DNA of 46,608 bases, taken from positions 1 to 46,608 of the forward strand of contig JAZNXH010000050.1 of NCBI GenBank assembly GCA_045593785.1. The letters run 5' to 3'. A model generated the notes under the pieces. It searched no databases and had not been told where the DNA came from. It saw nothing but the letters and a program-made list of their open reading frames with translations. A program made the translations under genes and the position numbers. The stretch comes from SZUA-448 sp045593785. Lineage in GTDB: Bacteria > Bacillota > Clostridia > Lachnospirales > Lachnospiraceae. Positions 35,201 to 42,417 of this stretch are shown here, one piece after another; position 1 is the first letter of the stretch, and each line of letters starts with the position of its first letter.

Positions 35201-35658
35201 AGTGCCGGAATACTGCTTTCTTTTGCCGTACTTTCTAAAAGTTCTAACTCTTCTTCACCGATTCCATACTGTAACAACTCCGACAGAACCGACTTCATCT
35301 CTTCCGCAAAACCCTGTCGCTGTACATTCGCCGCAAAATATTGCAGTTCATCTCTTCGTTCCATCAGGATTTTTTTGACAATCAGACTCTTGCCCATATC
35401 CTCCAGAACCATACCCTGTTCAGTTCCCAATTCGGCAAATACACGAAACGCAAGGCGCAGGAAACTTAAGACATCGATGTTCATGATGCCTTTACACGGA
35501 TGTCTCATAACCAGTTCTTTTTGTGTCTGAAGCGTAAACTGCTCCGGGACAATCACCAAATAGTTCTTGTCCGGATTTTGTCCGGACGCTTCGATGATTT
35601 TGTCAAAAACATATGTGGACTTTCCTGCTCCGGAACTTCCGATGACAAACTGTAACAT
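32212..35658 (-). CDS. addB: ATP-dependent helicase/deoxyribonuclease subunit B (AddB)
   Basis: A 1148-aa partner of AddA. It starts MLQFVIGSSGAGKSTYVFDK with an intact Walker A motif, then FVEQFTLQTQKELV-like sequence (seen as VIVPEQFTLQTQKELVMRH). The C-terminal nuclease motif is VKIMDYKSGNLKLDLNKLYH; the four-cysteine Fe-S site is made by CALGFFLEYG and the terminal CEYCKFKTVCSFD. The helicase core is degenerate, as in other AddB proteins. The start at 35658 has ACAGGAGGGG; the open frame further upstream to 35829 overlaps a divergent gene and is unlikely. It is first in the addBA pair. Confidence 0.96.
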   Translation of the reverse strand: MLQFVIGSSGAGKSTYVFDKIIEASGQNPDKNYLVIVPEQFTLQTQKELVMRHPCKGIMNIDVLSFLRLAFRVFAELGTEQGMVLEDMGKSLIVKKILMERRDELQYFAANVQRQGFAEEMKSVLSELLQYGIGEEELELLESTAKESSIPALNRKMHDVALVYRAFQEFLQERFVTTEGVLDRLSDEIARSSIVRDAVVVLDGFTGFTPSQYQLLRALLKYTEKVYITITMDRRDADRVIRKENYGKHRLFYTGYKTMETLRMLAAQAGCEVERDILLPAGGNAVPYRFCKAPALAHLERHLFRYPNVTYAEESEEIRIQSFSTPQEEVQETVCEIKRLIQGGVRYKDIAVVTGDVAGYGELLMRYFDEAGIPGFTDQKRGILSNPLVELLRALLDLSEGNYSYDQMFRWAKCALSGLPDEDCDRLENYVLAYGIRGKSMWEKEWTREAKKCKEDLNYINGLRLRVMECLKPVLGVLRDKHTTTKERIHALREYLEYNQVEAALEQMILELSEASGPAERLNRVLEKEYEQVFRQVEEIFARAEELLAEDRLSVKEFREILETGFSEAEVGLIPPGRDQVVVGDIERTRLQDIKVLFFLGVNEGIVPPAHDGGGILSDGDREYFLDRKIELAPTARQLLYTAEYYLYLNMTKPDSRLYVSYAEKNIEGKELRPAYLVGKLRALFPNLSVQSGTEAEDVFAVLGADGGKTSLIREMKHYRDTDVPIGFTALMRMLREQGEDITALAEKVFYRAADQNLTAEQVQQLYGDVLRGSVTRLERYAQCALGFFLEYGMQLEEREEYRLTMPELGSMFHAALELFSKKIKEDNKQWAQLTADEERYYTEIATEAAVAEYRNEKLQEEDKRTAYMIDRVKKTVLRTVDTIREQLQYTSLAPERFEADFHYEAEGLSFRGKIDRIDLYEDEKNCYVKIMDYKSGNLKLDLNKLYHGLQMQLGLYLDAVISGLEKEKPGKDIIPAAMLYYRIFDPLVERSDNPGEDIMKELRPDGLLNMDKQVLKRLDFELLPQTEDGEPAYDEASGLQPKVNAKYLPVRTKADGELYASASLATAENMTQMREHLKRLVSEFKDEIQNGNAKANPYRYQKESACEYCKFKTVCSFDKLNGKAERILHKAEADQIWETIGQKNKEM

Positions 35659-35683
35659 GTCCCCTCCTGTTTTCTTCACCCTG

Positions 35684-35712
35684 CTGACATAAAAATACCG
35701 CCCACGCATAAT
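35684..35712 (+). promoter_or_regulatory. Candidate promoter of the membrane-anchored protein gene
   Basis: CTGACA (35684-35689), a 17-bp spacer and CATAAT (35707-35712), 28 nt before the ATG at 35741. Both boxes have one mismatch. The same 80-bp gap must also hold the addB promoter in the other direction. Confidence 0.45.
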
Positions 35713-35740
35713 ATGTAACAAATCCCTCGGGGGTATAACC

Positions 35741-36178
35741 ATGCCGAAAAAAATCGTTATCTTAAAACGCCGCCAGCTCTTGCTTAGCGCTATCCTTATC
35801 GTAATTGCAATTGCAGTTGTCCTAATCATCAGTCTCGGAAAAAAATCCGACCCTGATGAGAATATTACTCTGGAAGATGCCCGCTATATCCCGGGGCTCT
35901 ATAACAGCGATATCAGTTTAAGCGATTATACACTGCATCTTGAAGTAGCGGTTGACCGCGACTGTATCAAATCCGTAAATATCACCAATCTGGACGAAGA
36001 AATCCTCTCGATGTATCCGCTGATCGAGCCCTCCCTGCAGGCAGTATCAGAACAGCTTATCGGCGGCGTTGCCATCGACGCCGTTACCATCAGCGAAGAC
36101 AGCAAATTCACCCAGATGATGTTAATTGAAGCAATCGGCAGCATGCTGGAAAAAGCAACGCTGCCGACAGAAGAATAA
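35741..36178 (+). CDS. Membrane-anchored protein, weakly FMN-binding-domain-like
   Basis: A 145-aa protein of unknown function. One TM helix (about residues 13-32, LLLSAILIVIAIAVVLIISL) follows a basic start, so the C-terminal domain should face outside. The domain PGLYNSDISLSDYTLHLEVA...SVNITNLDE and IDAVTISEDSKFTQMMLIEA resembles extracellular FMN_bind domains, which read '..vD.vsgAT.tS..i..a...'; here the flavin-linking S-G-A-T/S motif is absent, so it may not carry FMN. It is divergent from addB, separated by about 80 bp, and its stop is 7 nt from the converging nadE stop. GGGGGT precedes the start. Confidence 0.6.
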   Translation: MPKKIVILKRRQLLLSAILIVIAIAVVLIISLGKKSDPDENITLEDARYIPGLYNSDISLSDYTLHLEVAVDRDCIKSVNITNLDEEILSMYPLIEPSLQAVSEQLIGGVAIDAVTISEDSKFTQMMLIEAIGSMLEKATLPTEE

Positions 36179-36185
36179 CTGATTT

Positions 36186-38123
36186 CTATTTTGTCTGTCC
36201 GATTCCGTCCAGCTCCTTCAGCCATAACGTGGCATGTGCATCACTTGGCATCCGCCAGTCTCCACGCGGCGACAGACTGACAGCAGTCGCCTTCGGACCA
36301 TCCGGAAGGCAGGAACGCTTATACTGCTGTGAGAAAAACCGGCGGTAAAACACCTTCAGCCATGAAAGCACCGTATCATCGTCAAAACTTCCGGCAAATG
36401 CCTCCTTCGCCAATCGATAGATCTTAGAAGGTGCAAAGCCATAATTTACTACATAATACAAGAAGAAATCATGTAGCTCATAAGGTCCGACAAGATCCTC
36501 TGTCTTCTGAGTAATCTGTCCTTCCTCAGGAGGCAGAAGTTCCGGACTGATCGGAGTATCCAGAATATCAAACAAAGTTGCTGCCAGCTTTCCGTCACCG
36601 TCCTGACGCGCGAATTCTCCAACCAGATGGCGCATCAAAGTTTTCGGAATTGACGCATTGACTCCATACATCGACATATGGTCTCCGTTATAGGTTGCCC
36701 AACCAAGCGCCAACTCGGACAAGTCCCCGGTACCGATCACAATTCCTCCGGCATCATTTGCAATATCCATCAGAATCTGGGTCCGTTCTCTCGCCTGTGC
36801 ATTCTCATAAGCGGCATTTTTTATATTAATGTCATGGTCAATATCTTTCAGGTGTAAGGTTACAGCTTCATTGATGCGTATTTCTCGTAATTCTGCACGC
36901 AGTTCCCGTACCAGTTGCAAGGCATTCTGATACGTACGGTCCGTTGTCCCGAAACAAGGCATCGTTACCGCAATGATTCCACTGCGTTCCAGCCCCATCC
37001 GGTCAAAGGTTTTCGCTGCAATCAAAAGTGCCATCGTCGAATCCAAACCGCCGGAAATACCGATAACCACTTTCTTTGCTCCGATATGTGCAAGACGCTG
37101 CTGCAAACCGGCACACTGGATGTCGATTACTTCCCTGCAATACACTGCGCGGGCCGCTTCGTCCTCCGAAAAAAACGGAGTCGGCGAAATCCGTCTGCTC
37201 AACGGAATCTCAGGCAAAGCTTCTCCTGCCAGTTCCGGCATCGGATACACTACCTTGCGGCAAGCCTTGGTATCCGTTTCCCATGTATTCATCTGTCTGC
37301 GATCATTACGCAGTCTTTCCAGATCAATCTCGGTACTGAGATATGTGGTTGTAAAGGGAATTCCCTCCGCAAGAACCATACCGTTCTCTGCAATATATCC
37401 CTGTCCGGAAAATACCAGATCCGTTGTAGACTCCCCTGCACCTGCATTGGCATAAAGATATGCCGCTTTTAACAGTTCGGACTGACTCTTTACTTTTTCT
37501 CTCCGCGCGGTAAACTTGCCGGCCTGTGCGTACCCTGCTGTCGGATTGGCAATGACCGTAGCCCCTGCCAATGCCAATTTTACGGACGGCGCATCCGGCA
37601 CCCACAATTCCTCACAGATTTCAATTCCCACTTTAAAATCCGGTAATTCCTCTGCGCAGAATAATAAACCGGTTCCAAACGGTATCTCTTCATTCTCCCA
37701 AACCAGTTCCGTATCTGTTTCGTCCGGAACTGCAAAATAACGCATCTCTGCACATTCTCCGTAATTCGGAAGTTTTGACTTGGCAGCCACGCCAAGCACC
37801 TTACCGTTACGGATACATACGGCTGCATTATACAGCTTTCCTCCCCGTTCTATCGGAGCACCGACCACCAGCATCACAGCGGTATCTGCCGTCCGCTCTG
37901 CCAACGTAAGAACTGCTTTTTTGGCAGCTGCAATCAGACAATCCTGCAGGAACAAATCACCGCAACTATAACCGGTAATGCACAGTTCCGGCAAAACCAA
38001 AAGTTTGGCGCCGTCTGTCTTAGCATGTTCTACCAATTCACAGATACGCTCAACATTATATTCACAATCCGCCAGCCGTATCGCAGGCGTTCCAATTGCA
38101 ACTCTAACAAATCCGTGCTTCAT
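36186..38123 (-). CDS. nadE: Glutamine-dependent NAD+ synthetase
   Basis: A 645-aa two-domain enzyme for the last step of NAD synthesis (deamido-NAD + Gln + ATP). The N-terminal nitrilase-type glutaminase domain has the Glu-Lys-Cys triad in LVLPELCITGYSCGDL, GVAAKSKLPNYGEC and VGIEICEELWVPD. The C-terminal synthetase has the P-loop VIGISGGLDSTMALLIAAK and GTGDLSELALGWATYNGDHM. I use ATG at 38123 (MKHGFVRVAIGTPAIRLADC) with GAGG upstream; the longer frame would start within the 6S RNA terminator region. The gene lies 64 nt downstream of the 6S RNA on the same strand, so readthrough from its promoter is possible. Confidence 0.96.
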   Translation of the reverse strand: MKHGFVRVAIGTPAIRLADCEYNVERICELVEHAKTDGAKLLVLPELCITGYSCGDLFLQDCLIAAAKKAVLTLAERTADTAVMLVVGAPIERGGKLYNAAVCIRNGKVLGVAAKSKLPNYGECAEMRYFAVPDETDTELVWENEEIPFGTGLLFCAEELPDFKVGIEICEELWVPDAPSVKLALAGATVIANPTAGYAQAGKFTARREKVKSQSELLKAAYLYANAGAGESTTDLVFSGQGYIAENGMVLAEGIPFTTTYLSTEIDLERLRNDRRQMNTWETDTKACRKVVYPMPELAGEALPEIPLSRRISPTPFFSEDEAARAVYCREVIDIQCAGLQQRLAHIGAKKVVIGISGGLDSTMALLIAAKTFDRMGLERSGIIAVTMPCFGTTDRTYQNALQLVRELRAELREIRINEAVTLHLKDIDHDINIKNAAYENAQARERTQILMDIANDAGGIVIGTGDLSELALGWATYNGDHMSMYGVNASIPKTLMRHLVGEFARQDGDGKLAATLFDILDTPISPELLPPEEGQITQKTEDLVGPYELHDFFLYYVVNYGFAPSKIYRLAKEAFAGSFDDDTVLSWLKVFYRRFFSQQYKRSCLPDGPKATAVSLSPRGDWRMPSDAHATLWLKELDGIGQTK

Positions 38124-38143
38124 AACCATCCTCATGTCTTTCG

Positions 38144-38190
38144 GTAGCCGTAAATGAAAACAGCTACTGGCAATCGCCGTAGCCGTAAAA
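38144..38190 (-). repeat. Direct repeat in the nadE leader
   Basis: GTAGCCGTAAA occurs at 38144-38154 and again at 38179-38189 (plus strand), 35 bp apart, both between the 6S RNA end and the nadE start. It could be an operator or chance. No known NAD regulator site (NiaR, NrtR) was recognised. Confidence 0.4.
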
Positions 38191-38363
38191 AAATATCCCA
38201 AGATGCCGTCTCCCGCACTTTGAGTCCTAGCTAAGCTAGGTGGGCAACCTCACACAGGCTTCTGTCGTCCACTCGAAGTGGCTTGACATAGACCTGTGGA
38301 TTCGGAATCCCAATTAATATTTGTAGGTTCAAAATAACGGGAATCTCGCACACCCCAGGATGT
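38187..38363 (-). ncRNA. ssrS: 6S RNA
   Basis: A structured RNA of about 170 nt that binds sigma-A RNA polymerase by imitating an open promoter. On the minus strand, ATCCTGGGGTGT near the 5' end pairs with GCATCTTGGGAT near the 3' end over 12 bp with wobbles, the closing stem. Conserved clostridial 6S segments follow: TTTTGAACCTACA, the apical hairpin CCACT-TCG-AGTGG inside TGTC/GACA and CACAGG/CCTGTG stems, and the CCTAGC-TTA-GCTAGG hairpin of the central bubble. A T-run follows the closing stem. A near-consensus promoter predicts the start at A38363. I identify it by sequence memory and structure, not by a covariance search. Confidence 0.92.
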
Positions 38364-38369
38364 AATAAT

Positions 38370-38398
38370 ATTATACTTTGTTTTCAGAATAATATCAA
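38370..38398 (-). promoter_or_regulatory. Promoter of the 6S RNA
   Basis: On the minus strand TTGATA (38393-38398), a 17-bp spacer and a perfect TATAAT (38370-38375) lie 7 nt before the predicted start at 38363. It begins only about 18 nt after the histidine kinase stop. Confidence 0.85.
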
Positions 38399-38415
38399 TA
38401 AAATCTTAATTATTT

Positions 38416-39897
38416 TCAGGTAAATTCCGCCTCATCAATGAAGTCAAAGGTAAAGATAAATTCTGTTCCTTTGGACAATTCACTTTGAACTTCTATCGCA
38501 CCGTCATGCTTTAATGCAATCTGCTTTGCAATTGCAAGGCCAAGTCCCGAACCCTTTGCATTCTGACGGAGTTTTGACTTATAAAACTTATCAAAAACAA
38601 ACGGAAGTTCTTCCGGTGCAATTCCGACTCCATTGTCCCGGATACGGATTTCCAAACGCTCGCCCTTTGCGATATCAATGCGTACCACACCGCCCTCATT
38701 GGAAAACTTAATCGCATTATCCAGAATAACCAGAAACATCTGTCGCAATCTTCCGTAATCCCCGTACATCAGACAAATCTCGCTGTCACAGGCAACCTCT
38801 ACCGTAACTTTCTTTTCTTCTGCAATCTTAGACGCCGCACGCGCCAGGTCGCGGAACAACTGAATGATATCAACCGGCTCTTTTTCAATCGCAAAATCCG
38901 GATTCTGCATCTTGGACAGCGTCAGAAGATCACCTACCAGACGTTCCATACCGGTACACTCTGACAGCATACGCTGATAATACTGCTCCACCTGTTCCGG
39001 TTCGGTCACAATCTGATCCACCAGACTCTCGGTATACGCCCTTACTACCGTAATCGGAGTTCTAAGTTCATGCGATACATTGGCAAAGAAATCCATTCGC
39101 ATATGCTCGAGATTTTCGCGTTCAATCTCATTTTCTTTCAACTTGTCCGTCAGGAAATCCAAGGTTCTTGCAAGATCGCCGACCTCATCTTTGCGATCGA
39201 TACCGGTTCTGACTTCATAATCACCGACAGCCAGTTTCAATGCCATGGCACGCATCCGGCTGAACGGACCGGTTAATTGTCTTGCAAACCAGATTGCTAC
39301 AATAAAAGAAAGTGCAAGTGCAATCAGAACACTGACGATAATCATCTTAAGAATATTGGAAACACCTTTGTCCACACTTGCCATCTCGGTATTCAGCACA
39401 ACCGCACCACAAGCTTCACCCTGACGGTTCATAATCGGTGTTCCGACAGACAGCACCCGGTATCCGTGGATATCACTGTAATAAATCCGGTTCGTCTCAA
39501 CACCATAAAACGCTTCATTAATTACTTCAAGTGCCTCTTCCGGCAGCGCTACACCGCTCAGATCCACGCTGGTCAGATACGGATTTAACGGCTTATCTGC
39601 TTCTTGATTGGCAAGCACCCAGATTTCAAGACTCTGAATCGTACTGATTGCCGAAATATAAGTAAGACCGTTCGAAATATCACCATTGCGTTGATACTCC
39701 TGCACCTGCTTTGCAATACCCTGTGCCTGCTGCATCAGACGGTTGCGATTGTTCTCGATATCCAGTTTCCGGTACAAGCTCACAAAAACAACACCGGTAA
39801 TCAAGGCAAACAAAATCATAACCAGGGCATAATTAAAGAATACCCTGAACAATAATCGGTCTGTCATCCGCACTTTGCCTTGTGCCTGTTCCTTCAC
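38416..39897 (-). CDS. Sensor histidine kinase (PhoR/VanS-like)
   Basis: A 493-aa membrane sensor kinase. TM1 is about residues 17-41, an extracytoplasmic sensor of about 140 aa follows, and TM2 is about 184-205. Then come a HAMP domain, HisKA (FFANVSHELRTPITVVRAY, His276) and HATPase_c with N-box DNAIKFSNEGG, G1 DNGVGIAPEELPF and G2 GSGLGLAIAKQI. The start is a GTG with GGAGGAG. It lies 16 nt after the response regulator gene, so the two form one operon. The signal is unknown; the 6S RNA promoter begins right after its stop. Confidence 0.95.
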   Translation of the reverse strand: MKEQAQGKVRMTDRLLFRVFFNYALVMILFALITGVVFVSLYRKLDIENNRNRLMQQAQGIAKQVQEYQRNGDISNGLTYISAISTIQSLEIWVLANQEADKPLNPYLTSVDLSGVALPEEALEVINEAFYGVETNRIYYSDIHGYRVLSVGTPIMNRQGEACGAVVLNTEMASVDKGVSNILKMIIVSVLIALALSFIVAIWFARQLTGPFSRMRAMALKLAVGDYEVRTGIDRKDEVGDLARTLDFLTDKLKENEIERENLEHMRMDFFANVSHELRTPITVVRAYTESLVDQIVTEPEQVEQYYQRMLSECTGMERLVGDLLTLSKMQNPDFAIEKEPVDIIQLFRDLARAASKIAEEKKVTVEVACDSEICLMYGDYGRLRQMFLVILDNAIKFSNEGGVVRIDIAKGERLEIRIRDNGVGIAPEELPFVFDKFYKSKLRQNAKGSGLGLAIAKQIALKHDGAIEVQSELSKGTEFIFTFDFIDEAEFT

Positions 39898-39913
39898 TGT
39901 GTCTCCTCCGTAC

Positions 39914-40606
39914 TTACTCTTCTATTTCAAATTTGTATCCGACACTCCATACGGTCTTTACCGACCACTTCGGATGTTCTTCCTTGTCAATCTTACTGCG
40001 CAGACGTTTGATGTGGGAATCCACCGTACGACTGTCACCAAAATAATCAAATCCCCAGAGACTGTCTAACAGATTGTCGCGGGTAAATACCTTGTTGGGA
40101 TTGGATGCCAGCGTCCACATCGTCTCAATCTCTTTCTTAGTCATGGGTATTTTTTTCTTGTTAATATATAAGGTATACTCTTCCAAGTTAATGGTAAGAT
40201 TGTCTACAGTCAGGATGTTCGCAGAAGTACTGTCCGGACTCTTCTTCACCATACGGCGAAGCACTGCTCTTACACGCGCCATAACCTCACTCGGGCTGAA
40301 TGGCTTCACGATATAATCATCTGCGCCGATATCAAGTCCCATGATTTTTTCAAAATCCTCACCACGGGCCGTAATCAGGATGACCGGCGTGTCTGACTTT
40401 GCACGGATCTTACGGCAAACCTCGTAACCATCCTCTTTCGGCATCATAACATCCAACAGCACCACCGCCGGATTGTACTGGTTAAACAAACGCATTGCTT
40501 CTTCTCCGTCGTGTGCCACAACAGGATCAAATTCATCCTTTCTGGCATAGGCAGAAAGCACATCGGTAATATCATGGTTATCATCTGCAATTAATATATA
40601 CGGCAT
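39914..40606 (-). CDS. OmpR/PhoB-class response regulator
   Basis: A 230-aa regulator. The receiver domain has acidic Asp8/Asp9, phosphoacceptor Asp52 (VVLLDVMMP), Thr79 and Lys101 (YIVKPFSPSE). The C-terminal winged helix has LASNPNKVFTRDNLLDSLWG and GDSRTVDSHIKRLRSKIDKE, the OmpR/PhoB recognition-helix region. The start is ATG at 40606 after GAGGTG; upstream codons lack a site. The upstream gap to the divergent Ig-like protein gene holds three ATGTA-type direct repeats, a good candidate binding site. It is the partner of the kinase at 38416. Confidence 0.96.
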   Translation of the reverse strand: MPYILIADDNHDITDVLSAYARKDEFDPVVAHDGEEAMRLFNQYNPAVVLLDVMMPKEDGYEVCRKIRAKSDTPVILITARGEDFEKIMGLDIGADDYIVKPFSPSEVMARVRAVLRRMVKKSPDSTSANILTVDNLTINLEEYTLYINKKKIPMTKKEIETMWTLASNPNKVFTRDNLLDSLWGFDYFGDSRTVDSHIKRLRSKIDKEEHPKWSVKTVWSVGYKFEIEE

Positions 40607-40700
40607 ATTCACCTCATTTCCGAGAATATCGATAAAAAAGTAAATACAACAAGCTGCGAAAAGATTTGATTCAATGACATTTGTGATATTCTCCAACAAT

Positions 40701-40729
40701 ATTATATTGGATTTTCACAGATATGACAA
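40701..40729 (-). promoter_or_regulatory. Promoter of the two-component operon
   Basis: On the minus strand TTGTCA (40724-40729), a 17-bp spacer and TATAAT (40701-40706). The box is 95 nt upstream of the response regulator start, leaving a leader of about 88 nt. Confidence 0.8.
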
Positions 40730-40750
40730 GCCTGTTTTCCCTTGTCGGGC

Positions 40751-40778
40751 ATGTACTTTCATGTAACAAAAATGTAAC
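40751..40778. promoter_or_regulatory. Tandem ATGTA-type direct repeats, likely response-regulator site
   Basis: ATGTACT (40751-40757), ATGTAAC (40761-40767) and ATGTAAC (40772-40778) repeat at 10- and 11-bp steps, so they face one side of the helix. OmpR/PhoB-class regulators bind tandem direct repeats of about 11 bp. The site lies about 22 bp upstream of the two-component promoter and about 100 bp before the Ig-like protein gene. A TTGACA at 40794-40799 follows but has no good -10 at normal spacing. Confidence 0.55.
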
Positions 40779-40879
40779 GGGAATGGCTTATTTTTGACAT
40801 CATTCTGACAAAAACAGCAATTATGATAGCGTGTAGGATGTGACACATATCATAACACGGAACCTTGGGAGGACTTTTT

Positions 40880-41800
40880 ATGTGTAAAGGATATCCCAAA
40901 AACTACATAAGAATGCTCGGACTTGTTCTCGTTTTGGTTTTGACGCTGGGCGTATTTGCCGCGCCAATCTCGGCTCGTGCAGCTGCTCCCGAACTCAAGC
41001 TGAATGTTAAGACAAAGACCCTGGTTACCGAGAAAACCTATTCACTTAAGGTCTATAATCTTGCAGACAACCAAACCGTAACATTCAAGTCGGATCATCC
41101 GGAATTTGCTTCCGTCGATGAAAACGGACTCGTAAGTGCAATCGCAGTTGGAACGGCAATTATTACTGCCACTGTAAAAGCAGACTCCAAAACCGTTGCA
41201 CAGCTCGAGTGCGAGATCACCGTAGGACCGCCGGCCATTAGTGTTAAGCTGACACAGCCGACTATTATCCTAATGAATGGACGCAAAGCATTACTGAAGA
41301 CAATCCTTCAGCCACTGAACACCGTGGAAAATGTCAAATTCTCCAGTCTCGACAACCTCATCGCCAGCGTCAGCTCGGCCGGACGTATTACTGCCCGTTC
41401 CATCGGCACAACATACCTGGTTGCAGCAATCGACAACGGAAAGTACGACACCTGTCAGGTTATCATCGTAGATGAAGCCGCTTATCAGGCACTGCTCGAA
41501 AATCCGGACATCGATCCGCTCACCCTGATTCCGCTCGAAGCAAACGACTCTGAAGTGATTGACAACGAGAACCTTGTTGTAGAAGTTCCTACTCCTACAG
41601 AGCCTTTGGATACTCCGATTGAAGCAGAACCCGTAACCGGCACTGATGCAGTGACCGAGCCGGAAGCTGTAACGGACGAAGTAACCGAAGTACCTGTTGA
41701 AGAGCCGGTAACCGATACAGTAACCGAACTTGTTGATGACACTGTTGAGGTTCTTTCGAACACAACGGAGGCAACTTCTGATGTAAATGAAACAGTATAA
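40880..41800 (+). CDS. Secreted protein with bacterial Ig-like (BIG2) domains
   Basis: A 306-aa exported protein. The signal peptide (residues about 1-34) has MLGLVLVLVLTLGVFAAPIS, with a cleavage site near ARA-AAPE. Two tandem Ig-like repeats of about 80 aa follow, each ending with the BIG2 pattern: FASVDENGLVSAIAVGTAII, then IASVSSAGRITARSIGTTYL. The last 80 residues are a Thr/Glu/Val/Pro-rich acidic tail (EPVTGTDAVTEPEAVTDEVT) with no LPxTG or TM anchor. It is divergent from the two-component operon, and GGGAGG precedes the ATG. A 30-bp palindromic terminator follows. It may be a cell-surface or matrix protein controlled by that two-component system. Confidence 0.85.
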   Translation: MCKGYPKNYIRMLGLVLVLVLTLGVFAAPISARAAAPELKLNVKTKTLVTEKTYSLKVYNLADNQTVTFKSDHPEFASVDENGLVSAIAVGTAIITATVKADSKTVAQLECEITVGPPAISVKLTQPTIILMNGRKALLKTILQPLNTVENVKFSSLDNLIASVSSAGRITARSIGTTYLVAAIDNGKYDTCQVIIVDEAAYQALLENPDIDPLTLIPLEANDSEVIDNENLVVEVPTPTEPLDTPIEAEPVTGTDAVTEPEAVTDEVTEVPVEEPVTDTVTELVDDTVEVLSNTTEATSDVNETV

Positions 41801-41839
41801 TTCACTGTTTTGTTTCCGTATTTTATGTAAGGATGTCAT

Positions 41840-41877
41840 AAGAGCCAGAACCGGCGCCGGTTCTGGCTCTTTTTTTC
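41840..41877 (+). terminator. Strong palindromic terminator of the BIG2 gene
   Basis: A perfect palindrome (41840-41871; core GAACCGGCGCCGGTTC) with 15-16-bp arms, followed by a run of T to 41877. It is efficient in the plus direction; on the minus strand few T follow. Confidence 0.9.
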
Positions 41878-42283
41878 AACTGAACATACCTCCCAGAATT
41901 CCGCCCGGCAATACTGCCAGCAGAACCTGTATGTAATCTCGTATTCCCGGTATCACGCTCCCCTGCTCTGCTCCGGATACACTCAGCCGCGATAATGCCA
42001 GGAAAATCAGGAAATAAATAATCCCCAGTAATAATCCCCACAGATAACGTTTTTTTCTGACCAGTTTCCCCAGAACAAACGCTCCTGCAAACGGACCCAG
42101 CACGTAAATCGCAACCATCAAAATCCCGCTCACGGTACCGGATATCTTCGTGTTATAAATCAGCACCGTCAACAGTAGCAATAACAGCATTGTTACTACC
42201 GCAGACACAGCTACGGCTATCCCTATCGCAGCCAACGGATGTAACAAACGGTTGTTTTCTTCATACAATCCTTCCCTGTTTCT
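41876..42283 (-). CDS. TIGR04086-like integral membrane protein
   Basis: A 135-aa protein with four hydrophobic segments (about residues 17-40, 47-70, 78-97 and 112-133), for example IAVAVSAVVTMLLLLLLTVL, GILMVAIYVLGPFAGAFVLG and YLWGLLLGIIYFLIFLAL. The pattern G.l.g....rkk.ylwGl..g..y....... and the final LAVLPGGILGGMFS match the TIGR04086 family, often found near yajC in clostridia, as here. No function is known. I use ATG at 42283 (MRNREGLYEE); the longer frame to 42373 has no clear ribosome site. It converges with the BIG2 gene and is divergent from the PHP gene. Confidence 0.65.
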   Translation of the reverse strand, partial: RNREGLYEENNRLLHPLAAIGIAVAVSAVVTMLLLLLLTVLIYNTKISGTVSGILMVAIYVLGPFAGAFVLGKLVRKKRYLWGLLLGIIYFLIFLALSRLSVSGAEQGSVIPGIRDYIQVLLAVLPGGILGGMFS

Positions 42284-42417
42284 CATGCGTTCCCAAATCC
42301 TGTACAATCTGTCTTTATAAACTATGCAGACATTCCCCACTCTATGTACAATTTTCAAAAGCTCGATTGCCATCGGGACCGTTCTGTGATAAGCTGAATT
42401 CAGAAAGGATTACAACC

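Noticed and set aside
35659..35829. N-terminal extension of AddB
   Set aside because: It overlaps the divergent gene and its promoter; ACAGGAGGGG directly precedes the ATG at 35658, where the family starts.
42190..42417. N-terminal extension of the PHP protein
   Set aside because: It is antisense to the TIGR04086-like gene and has no ribosome site; the PHP domain starts at the ATG at 42418.
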